Below are positions 6,642 to 11,866 of a stretch of DNA of 11,866 nucleotides, in pieces. The position numbers were made by a program, and so were the translations under genes. Origin of the DNA: Pseudobdellovibrionaceae bacterium (GTDB lineage Bacteria; Bdellovibrionota; Bdellovibrionia; Bdellovibrionales; JAMPXM01); NCBI GenBank assembly GCA_913774795.1, contig CAJYIL010000318.1, positions 1 through 11,866 on the forward strand. Direction: 5' to 3'. Positions within the stretch are counted from its first letter, which is position 1; every line of letters starts with the position of its first letter. Below the pieces are notes generated by a model. The model saw only the letters and a list, made by a program, of their open reading frames with translations, made no database searches and was not told the DNA's origin.

Positions 6642-7348
6642 AACGCTTCATCGTAACAGCCCTGCTCCTGGCTCTCGTGACCTGGTCATGGCGCGAAAAA
6701 TCGATTGAAACAAAAAAAGTGGAGCCCTCGCTGAAGGGCCATTTTGCTGCCGCGACATCGGGTCAAAGATTTAAGCCTGCGCTCAAGAACGTGCCGTCGT
6801 CCACGGCTCCGGTCATAACGAGTCCGACTCTCATCAGCTCTTATGAGCCTCGCACGATCGAGGCTTTCTCGGATGTTTTCAAATCTTCGCTCGAAGTCTC
6901 AAGCCCGGCGGCTCTCATTCGCGATCTCCAGCGCGTGGGCCTCGCGCCAAACGCGGCTCGTGATTTTGATCCTGCGACGGGCTCGATGGTCGTCGTCGAA
7001 ACGAAGAATGCGTTGCCGGGCTCACGTTACTTCCGCGCGCAGTACGCGTCGGATGAGCAAGGCGTCTACCAACTTCAGCACATGTCATTTGAGTTAAAGC
7101 CCGGAACGCCAATCGAAGACGTGATCGTGCAGTTGAATCGCAGCGTCGGCCCACTGCCGAGCACGAGCTATGCAGACACTCAATGGAAAGCTTGGAAACT
7201 CCCCGGGCACTACACGCTCTCGATTCAGAAGCTGAACGCTGAAGACGTCAGCGAGACGGCTCTCCACGCCTACTCGCGCTCGGATATCGGAACTCTTCGA
7301 GTTGCACTCGAGGCCGATTTGCCGGGGCACGATCACGAACCGCTTTAA
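6638..7348 (+). CDS. Unrecognised exported protein coupled to the M23-like gene
   Basis: I do not recognise a family. The GTG start at 6638 is chosen because its codon overlaps the upstream stop as GTGA and a strong GGGGAG (6625-6630) lies 7 bases before it. An ATG at 6623, inside the upstream gene, has the Shine-Dalgarno sequence downstream of it and is rejected. The product has 236 residues. MKRFIVTALLLALVTWSW is a signal peptide or membrane anchor with no lipobox, followed by a low-complexity Lys/Ser/Pro linker to about residue 65 and a folded region of about 170 residues with no obvious catalytic motif (no cysteines). It ends PGHDHEPL, with two histidines. The overlap implies co-translation with the M23-like protein, so the two may act together in the envelope. 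The gene converges on the next one, and their stop codons share TTAA. Confidence 0.8.
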   Translation: MKRFIVTALLLALVTWSWREKSIETKKVEPSLKGHFAAATSGQRFKPALKNVPSSTAPVITSPTLISSYEPRTIEAFSDVFKSSLEVSSPAALIRDLQRVGLAPNAARDFDPATGSMVVVETKNALPGSRYFRAQYASDEQGVYQLQHMSFELKPGTPIEDVIVQLNRSVGPLPSTSYADTQWKAWKLPGHYTLSIQKLNAEDVSETALHAYSRSDIGTLRVALEADLPGHDHEPL

Positions 7349-8253
7349 TCTTCGTTGAAATAAGTCGGATGATCGGTCGCGAAGTGTTGTTTCACACTTT
7401 GCGAAACACCTTTGGCGTAATGAACTTCGCCTTTGTTCTCAAGAATCATCTTGATCATCAGCGTGAGCCTCTGGCGAAGTGTTTCTTCGCTCTGCGCTTC
7501 GCGCTCCATCACACCCGCGATGTAAATATTCCGGTAATCAGGATTCGCTCCACGATATCCCGAGTAAGTGACGATCTCGGTCGTCTTGGCGAATTGGCGA
7601 ATGTCTTTGATGATCTCATCGTAGTGCTGAGGCATGCCGAAACTCCAGCTCTCGAGAACGCTTCCATTATCAAAGATGAAATCCATGAGCCCGCCGGTGT
7701 GCTCCCAGACAGTTCCGTCTTTTCCTTCGTGAACGAACGTCGTCTGAGGCTTGAACTTAAAACGAATCGGAATCGCGCCGTACGAGTACGTTGAGATCGG
7801 CGAGATCGTCATCCACACCGAACGACCTCCGTTCACGGGCTTTGCCCAGTTTGCGCCATCCGTCAGTTCAGAGCGAATCGTCTTCAGTTTAATCTCGGGC
7901 CCCCAACTGTACAAAACGTCGGGCTGACATGCCTTCGACAATGTGCCGTTCGCTTCACGTACCATTTCGGTTCGCTGGAGATTGACACAAAAATCGAGGT
8001 AGCTCGTCTTCAGCTCGCGCTCTTGATCGGGATACCAGAGGTGAAAGAAGTCTTCGATCGGGGCTGTCTCCGCGCGAGAGAGAAGATCTTTGAAATAGGC
8101 GATCTCGCGGGCGCTTGGCGCAGGCGCATCGCTCGTTGGTCTGCTGACCAAGACTTCACGAGTGACCTGTGGGCGCTTGGAACGCGCTGTGACGGCGCCG
8201 AAGGCAGGTGCGGAGGCAGTAACGGCGATCAGGAGGCCGAGAGCTAGTTTCAT
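7345..8253 (-). CDS. Unrecognised exported protein
   Basis: This is a 302-residue product with a clear signal peptide (about 1-19, ending PAFG or AFGA) and no lipobox. I do not recognise the family. Features seen: an aromatic and acidic stretch EDFFHLWYPDQE (about 67-78), two cysteines (about 89 and 108) that could form a disulfide, a central beta-rich part around SVWMTISPISTYSYGAIPIRF, and a helical C-terminal part from about residue 205 with a TYSGYRGANPDYRNIYIAG segment. No metal-binding or nucleophile motif stands out. It lies 74 bases downstream of the CapA-like gene on the same strand, so co-transcription is plausible. The ATG has no visible Shine-Dalgarno sequence. Its stop overlaps that of the convergent gene. 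A long frame, a clean signal peptide and normal composition support a real gene. Confidence 0.8.
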   Translation of the reverse strand: MKLALGLLIAVTASAPAFGAVTARSKRPQVTREVLVSRPTSDAPAPSAREIAYFKDLLSRAETAPIEDFFHLWYPDQERELKTSYLDFCVNLQRTEMVREANGTLSKACQPDVLYSWGPEIKLKTIRSELTDGANWAKPVNGGRSVWMTISPISTYSYGAIPIRFKFKPQTTFVHEGKDGTVWEHTGGLMDFIFDNGSVLESWSFGMPQHYDEIIKDIRQFAKTTEIVTYSGYRGANPDYRNIYIAGVMEREAQSEETLRQRLTLMIKMILENKGEVHYAKGVSQSVKQHFATDHPTYFNED

Positions 8254-8327
8254 ACGAGCGGCAGAGGGTGCAAGGCCCCGGCTCGCTCCCGGACACTTTA
8301 AACGGGTCTGGATGCCGCTATCGGGCC
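8254..8327 (-). other. Short gap between CapA-like gene and downstream orphan gene
   Basis: In these 74 bases I see a small inverted CCGG pair (around 8279-8293) but no convincing terminator, promoter or Shine-Dalgarno sequence. The gap is compatible with read-through from the CapA-like gene into the orphan gene. Confidence 0.3.
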
Positions 8328-9362
8328 TTAGGGCGCAATTTTGCTGACAGGGAGTACAAAGATCGAGCCGTCGAGGCCGAACGCCGGTCTCGTTGCCGGG
8401 AAGTCCTCGCTCGACATCTTCGCCATGAGTTTGAGCGCTCGGCGGTTGGCGTCTGGCGAAATCAGTTGCCCCCGCACTTGTTTGAACGACGTGATGTATC
8501 CGTTTTTAAAGCGACCGTCTCGCTCGAGTTCGACTTCAAGAAGCGGCGCGAGTCCGGCATTTCCCGCGACGCTAATTCCTCGCTCGGTGATGAAATTGCC
8601 AAGCGAGTAAGCGATCAGTCGACCTCCATGCATTTCAAGTCCTCGCGGCACATGAGGGCCGTGCATGAAGATCAAATCGGCCCCTGCCGCAACCGCCTGG
8701 TGAGCGAAAGAAATCGAATTTCCGCGGTTCTCGCCGAGATAACGTTCGTTCGCGTTGATTGTGTGTTCGGCCGCAATGCCTTCGGCACCCGCGTGGCAGC
8801 TCACGATCACGATGTCGAACCGGGTCTTCAACTCGCGAATCTCCGAGAGTGTCGGCGCCTGCTCCACGATGCTACGTTTACCAGGGTAAAAGTCGGCGGC
8901 GATCAGCGCGATTCGCTGACCGTCGATAAAAAACTCGGCCACTTCCCCGTCTTTGCTCGAGGATTGAATTCCGTTTTGCCGGAGGGTGTTTTTCGTCGAG
9001 TCGATTCCTCTCCGCCCGAAGTCACGCGAGTGGTTGTTCGCAAGGCTCATGACGTTGAACCCAGCCAGTCTCAAGTGGCTAGCGAGTGCCGTCGGAGTGC
9101 GAAAGAGATAGCGGTTTTTGCCGGATGACTTACCGTCTGGATTTTGCTCCCCGTCGTATAAGACACCCTCGAGGTTTCCAAAGCGGATATCGTTTCGTTG
9201 AAACGACGGGCGCACGTTTCTAAAAAAGTCGCGCTCTTCGACCGGAAGATTTGCGGGAAAGTCTGTGCCGAGCATGATGTCGCCCACCGCCGCCACGCGA
9301 AGCGCTTGTGCGCTCGGAGAAAGAGCGGCGATTATCGAGAGAGTCGCGAGTAATTTTCTCAA
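8328..9362 (-). CDS. CapA/PgsA-like metallophosphoesterase-fold protein, exported
   Basis: This is a 344-residue protein of the CapA family, named for its role in poly-gamma-glutamate capsule synthesis and built on a calcineurin-like phosphoesterase fold. The motifs are complete: GDIMLG (27-32), GNLEG (62-66), NNHSRDFG (109-116), the SCHAGAE strand with His190, HGPHVPRGLE (234-243) and YSLGNF (252-257). A signal peptide (1-20, ending AQA) puts it outside the cytoplasm. The only in-frame start that keeps this signal is TTG at 9362, because a stop codon lies just upstream in frame. There is no good Shine-Dalgarno sequence; TTGACG lies 36 bases before the start. No capB or capC neighbour is visible, so a stand-alone hydrolase for phosphoesters, polyglutamate or wall material is as likely as capsule synthesis. 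Confidence 0.92.
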   Translation of the reverse strand: MRKLLATLSIIAALSPSAQALRVAAVGDIMLGTDFPANLPVEERDFFRNVRPSFQRNDIRFGNLEGVLYDGEQNPDGKSSGKNRYLFRTPTALASHLRLAGFNVMSLANNHSRDFGRRGIDSTKNTLRQNGIQSSSKDGEVAEFFIDGQRIALIAADFYPGKRSIVEQAPTLSEIRELKTRFDIVIVSCHAGAEGIAAEHTINANERYLGENRGNSISFAHQAVAAGADLIFMHGPHVPRGLEMHGGRLIAYSLGNFITERGISVAGNAGLAPLLEVELERDGRFKNGYITSFKQVRGQLISPDANRRALKLMAKMSSEDFPATRPAFGLDGSIFVLPVSKIAP

Positions 9363-9588
9363 AACAAAGGCTCATTTCTGGCGCAGTCGGGGCGTCAAGC
9401 CGCAGGGCTTTTCGTTCTGGGCCACCATACTCGCTTAAGAGCAATCAAGCGGCCAATTGGCGCTAGCTTTGCTCTTTGAGCTCGGCGCTGGGTTGGTCTC
9501 GTTCGTGGTGGTTGTCAGCGTTGCGAGAAGCGGCTCATGGCGCGCCTGCGAATAAAACTTCGACAGCTAACTCTGAAAGGATGAGCCA
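9363..9588. promoter_or_regulatory. Divergent regulatory region with a 40-bp composite dyad
   Basis: This 226-base gap between divergent genes is the largest in the window. At 9437-9444 and 9469-9476, AAGAGCAA and TTGCTCTT form an 8-bp inverted repeat. Nested inside is the 10-bp palindrome GCCAATTGGC (9452-9461), and both have exactly the same centre (between 9456 and 9457). The arms and core are separated by seven unmatched bases on each side, which suits a DNA-binding site better than an RNA hairpin. Leftward, TTGACG (9398-9393) lies 36 bases before the CapA-like start. Rightward, AAGGA (9577-9581) lies 7 bases before the TTG start at 9589; no strong rightward promoter was seen. Confidence 0.4.
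9537..9584 (+). other. Possible 15-codon basic leader ORF
   Basis: ATG at 9537 opens MARLRIKLRQLTLKG and stops at 9582-9584, on the edge of the AAGGA Shine-Dalgarno of the next gene and 4 bases before its TTG start. The weak GAGAAG (9525-9530) upstream could serve as a ribosome site. Such short frames arise often by chance, so this is only a candidate leader peptide. Confidence 0.15.
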
Positions 9589-9861
9589 TTGAAAACGATC
9601 TTCTTCGCCCTGCTCCTGCTCGCGACGACCGCGCACGCTGACTACTCGACTTACGGAGCCGGTCAGCGCCCGTGCTCAAGGGTTTCCAAAGCACAGCGAG
9701 ACGTGTGGGCTCTTGGCTATGTTTCTGCCGTGAGCGACATGACCGGGATTTCGACGAACCGAGATTTGCTGATGAACATCGATTTACTCTGCGCGAAGTC
9801 ACCGAACACGAAAGTCGTCGATGTCGTTCGCAAAGTCCTGTATTCAAACCGCCGAGGTTAA
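9589..9861 (+). CDS. Small exported HdeA/Rap1a-like protein
   Basis: This is a 90-residue product starting at TTG, fixed by AAGGA 7 bases upstream. A signal peptide of about 17 residues ends AHA, and the mature protein starts DYSTYGAGQRPC. The pattern YGAG-C, then W-LGYVSA, then D-L---CAKSP----D has the look of small periplasmic HdeA-like/Rap1a-like proteins, with the two cysteines (29 and 68) placed to form the conserved disulfide. Members include acid chaperones and immunity proteins, but no specific role can be claimed here, and no toxin gene is adjacent. The stop is followed one base later by the peroxidase start, so the two genes are almost certainly co-transcribed and possibly coupled. 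Confidence 0.72.
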   Translation: MKTIFFALLLLATTAHADYSTYGAGQRPCSRVSKAQRDVWALGYVSAVSDMTGISTNRDLLMNIDLLCAKSPNTKVVDVVRKVLYSNRRG

Positions 9862-9862
9862 T

Positions 9863-10345
9863 GTGACGGCATTTGATTTTGTAGTGAAGAACGCCAAGGG
9901 TGAAGACGTTGATTTGAATCAGTACAAAGGGCGCTGTCTACTTGTCGTCAATGTCGCCAGTGCGTGCGGGTTCACGCCACAGTACAAAGGTCTTCAAGAG
10001 CTCTACGAAAAATATCGAGATCAAGGGCTCACGATCTTGGGCTTTCCGTGTAACCAATTCGGGAGCCAAGAAAGTAGGTCGAACGATGAGATTCAAGAGT
10101 TTTGCGAAACGCGATTCTCGATCCAATTTCCGGTGCTCGCGAAAATCGAAGTCAACGGGACTGACGCCGATCCACTTTTTCAATTTTTAAAAAAAGAGGC
10201 GCCCGGTGTCTTGGGCACTCAAGCCATTAAATGGAATTTTACGAAGTTTCTGGTCGATCGCGAAGGTCGTGTCGTCGGGCGATATGCGCCGAACACTCAG
10301 CCCTCGGAGATCGAAGCCGACATCTTAAAGACTCTAGGCCTCTGA
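9863..10345 (+). CDS. Glutathione peroxidase family, thioredoxin-type (Cys)
   Basis: This is a 160-residue peroxidase reducing hydrogen peroxide and organic or lipid hydroperoxides. The GTG at 9863 is preferred because GAGG lies 5 bases before it and the product then begins at the family's normal place. An in-frame ATG at 9821 lies inside the upstream gene. The catalytic set is complete: Cys35 in NVASACGFT, Gln69 in FGSQE, and Trp124-Asn125 in KWNFTKF. Cys63 lies in LGFPCNQF and Cys81 in EFCETRFSIQFP. Cys81 is 46 residues after Cys35, the spacing of the resolving cysteine in thioredoxin-dependent GPx enzymes, so electrons probably come from thioredoxin rather than glutathione. There is no signal peptide, so it is cytoplasmic, although its operon partner is exported. 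It converges on the next gene with a 2-base gap. Confidence 0.95.
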   Translation: MTAFDFVVKNAKGEDVDLNQYKGRCLLVVNVASACGFTPQYKGLQELYEKYRDQGLTILGFPCNQFGSQESRSNDEIQEFCETRFSIQFPVLAKIEVNGTDADPLFQFLKKEAPGVLGTQAIKWNFTKFLVDREGRVVGRYAPNTQPSEIEADILKTLGL

Positions 10346-10347
10346 TT

Positions 10348-11412
10348 TCAACGGCAGACCATCGCCTCGGCGCCGAACTCAAGCGCGCCTTGCGAGAAAA
10401 TTCGCGTTTCAATCAGTTTATCGGGAACAAAGAGCCCGCCCTGACGATAGAGCTTCACTTCGATTTTGGCATCGAACGCCTCGATGGCGCCGCCTGGCTT
10501 GTAGCCTTCTTCAGTCGGGATTGCGAGAGAAACAAAATCGCGACCGATTGCACGCAAGACCAGTTTGTATTCGCCGTTAACGGCCGTGAGTGAGAATCGG
10601 CGAGAGCAGGCATCGATCGCGTCTTCGAATCTCGTCAAAAGGCCTTGACCGATATTGAAATCGACTCTCGCTTTTGGACTGCGGTAGCCCAGCATGTACG
10701 AGTGCGCGGTAAAGCCAGCGACCTCGAGGTCTCCGCCCGCGAGTGCAATCGACGCCTCTTGGTCGGCGGCCTGAACCCAAATCCACGAGCGAGGAAACAC
10801 TCCGCCCCAGTTTTTTTCTTGATGGACTCTGCCACGTCCGACCCGATCCATTTTTTTCCCGGACGAGTCGGTAAAGCTCACGCGATAAGACGCAAGGCCA
10901 TTGGTGTTCTCGACATACCAATGCAGCGGAAGTGGAAGAACGGAGAGACGCCCTTCAGGCCCACGATTCGGCGTAGCCGCATTCCAAGGCGTGCGGGCTT
11001 CGATTTGAATCTCGACGGACGCGTCGCCGACGGCGATTTGAGTGTTCTGCGAAGTCACCCGCCCGTGCGGCGACGTCCAGATAAAATCGAGACCGTTATT
11101 TCCAATCGAAGTTCGCTCCGGGAAATCCTCTCGCGAAAGCGAAGTCGCTCCGTCACTGATGATGACGGCCACGTATCCGGGCGGCTGATCTCCTTTGGCG
11201 AGAGTTTGACCTGAGTGGATCGCCGATGTCGTGATGACGGCAAACGAAAGATTGTTTTCGGTATCAGTGACCCTCGTGTACCACCCCTCGAACCAAGGCC
11301 CCTGTGCGCGGAACGAATGCGCCTTCATCGGCGATGACGGAGAGGCTGCTTCAGCGGAAGCTGAAAATGCAAAAAGACAAATGAAGAGGACAGGTATGAG
11401 GCGAATCGACAT
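10348..11412 (-). CDS. Exported tocopherol-cyclase-like protein
   Basis: This is a 354-residue protein whose signature matches the tocopherol cyclase-like family, a lipocalin-type beta-barrel group related to AttH/CrtC proteins. It shows FEGWYTRV (41-48), LPLHWYV (161-167) and the strong motif HQEKNWGGVFPRSWIWVQ (197-214), which in the family lies around the active centre. In plants and cyanobacteria the enzyme closes the chromanol ring of vitamin E; nothing here indicates that pathway, so the substrate is unknown and probably another hydrophobic molecule. The ATG at 11412 starts a good signal peptide (about 22 residues, ending AEA). A TTG at 11433 is in frame but adds only seven residues. 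No clear Shine-Dalgarno sequence is present. The gene lies 78 bases downstream of the methyltransferase gene on the same strand. Confidence 0.85.
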   Translation of the reverse strand: MSIRLIPVLFICLFAFSASAEAASPSSPMKAHSFRAQGPWFEGWYTRVTDTENNLSFAVITTSAIHSGQTLAKGDQPPGYVAVIISDGATSLSREDFPERTSIGNNGLDFIWTSPHGRVTSQNTQIAVGDASVEIQIEARTPWNAATPNRGPEGRLSVLPLPLHWYVENTNGLASYRVSFTDSSGKKMDRVGRGRVHQEKNWGGVFPRSWIWVQAADQEASIALAGGDLEVAGFTAHSYMLGYRSPKARVDFNIGQGLLTRFEDAIDACSRRFSLTAVNGEYKLVLRAIGRDFVSLAIPTEEGYKPGGAIEAFDAKIEVKLYRQGGLFVPDKLIETRIFSQGALEFGAEAMVCR

Positions 11413-11490
11413 GCGGCTCAATATCGTGGACAACTCGCACGCTTCGCACGATCAAACCGGTTCATTAAAGAATTTACGTGGAGCTTTTGA
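11413..11490 (-). promoter_or_regulatory. Gap with short direct repeat and palindrome upstream of the tocopherol-cyclase-like gene
   Basis: These 78 bases hold TCGCACG twice with a 9-base period (11435-11441 and 11444-11450) and the palindrome AACCGGTT (11455-11462). No good -35/-10 pair or T-tract terminator was recognised, so whether this is a promoter region or a transcribed spacer is open. Confidence 0.25.
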
Positions 11491-11866
11491 TCAACGTTTC
11501 ACGACCCGGAGTTCGATTTCATACGCCTCGACGATGTTGTTCTCGAAGGCGGCCCTCTCGACAAGGCTTTCGATCGATTCCAGCTGCTGGTCGACTCGGG
11601 TTTTAAGTTCAGGCTTCAAAAGAGCCGTTCCTTTCACCACTTCAAAATCGACTCCAAGCTGAAGCGCCAGCGCGGTCTCCGTGGCCTGACTTGCAATCGA
11701 GTTGAGGTTTTCTGTTTTGGATAACAGCCTAAAGAACTGCGGAGAGAGCCGGTGTTGCGCGAGCGGATTCAACACGAATCGGTCTGACCGTGGATGTAAA
11801 CAGTCGATTAAGACACGCGCACCGGGTCTTGCGAGACGGTAAACTTCTTTGACGACATTGAGGAGC
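11491..11866 (-). CDS. SAM-dependent methyltransferase, C-terminal part
   Basis: The gene enters from the right edge. The frame is open from 11865 with no stop, so this is the last 124 residues of a longer protein, and the GTG at 11775 is not a start. The visible segment begins LLNVVKEVYRLARPGARVLID, which matches the helix and beta-strand 5 of class I methyltransferases (the usual form is RVLKPGGRVLI, here PGA). The remainder, mostly helical with a closing strand YEIELRVVKR, is the C-terminal part of the fold. The SAM-binding motif and substrate region lie outside the window, so the substrate cannot be named. It precedes the tocopherol-cyclase-like gene on the same strand. Confidence 0.65.
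   Translation of the reverse strand, partial: LLNVVKEVYRLARPGARVLIDCLHPRSDRFVLNPLAQHRLSPQFFRLLSKTENLNSIASQATETALALQLGVDFEVVKGTALLKPELKTRVDQQLESIESLVERAAFENNIVEAYEIELRVVKR

Noticed and set aside
8268..9128. 286-codon plus-strand open frame opposite the CapA-like gene
   Set aside because: Arg-rich and featureless; the minus strand carries the full CapA motif set.
9589..9861. Immunity protein of a type VI toxin pair
   Set aside because: The fold resembles Rap1a-type immunity proteins, but no toxin gene is adjacent; the neighbour is a peroxidase.
9821..9862. Upstream ATG for the glutathione peroxidase
   Set aside because: It lies inside the preceding gene, adds residues not seen in the family, and lacks a ribosome site, while the GTG at 9863 has GAGG at proper spacing.
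10645..11214. 189-codon plus-strand open frame opposite the tocopherol-cyclase-like gene
   Set aside because: No signal or domain; the opposite strand has a signal peptide and strong family motifs.
1..11866. CRISPR arrays, tRNA or rRNA genes, insertion-sequence ends or phage genes
   Set aside because: No regularly spaced repeats, cloverleaf-like segments, transposase motifs or long terminal inverted repeats were recognised by eye.

Overview
The window reads as a tightly packed chromosomal segment of a Gram-negative bacterium. Most of its products carry export signals: three lipoproteins with clear lipoboxes and several Sec-type signal peptides. The mix of secreted hydrolases, an OmpA-like lipoprotein, a small DUF1566/Lcl lipoprotein and many orphan exported proteins, with moderately high GC, resembles Bdellovibrionota and related lineages. 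This assignment is an inference with low to moderate confidence. No rRNA, tRNA, insertion sequence, phage gene or CRISPR array was seen, and no gap between genes exceeds about 230 bases.

Left part (1-2224): a leftward pair, an Lcl-domain lipoprotein followed by a truncated ApbE flavin transferase, overlaps by ATGA. It diverges from a rightward SRAP-domain DNA-repair protein. The SRAP gene converges on an NADPH-dependent FMN reductase, and the two stop codons share one TTAA.

Centre (2302-7348): a large M1 metallo-aminopeptidase lipoprotein, an OmpA-like lipoprotein, an M23/LytM-fold protein that keeps the zinc ligands but has lost both catalytic histidines, and an unrecognised exported protein translationally coupled to it by GTGA.

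Right part (7345-11866): a leftward pair (CapA-like metallophosphoesterase, then an orphan exported protein) diverges from a rightward pair (small HdeA/Rap1a-like exported protein, then a thioredoxin-type glutathione peroxidase). Last come a leftward tocopherol-cyclase-like exported protein and the C-terminal part of a SAM methyltransferase that runs off the end.

The genes do not form one pathway. Most are cell-envelope or redox housekeeping and accessory functions. The most interesting signals are the probably non-catalytic M23 protein and its coupled partner, and a split in gene-start architecture: several genes have a TTGAC-like box 35-37 bases before the start codon with little or no Shine-Dalgarno sequence, while four genes with good Shine-Dalgarno sequences all start with GTG or TTG. 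There are also several dyad or direct-repeat sites in divergent promoter regions. I found no convincing defence system, biosynthetic cluster or mobile element.
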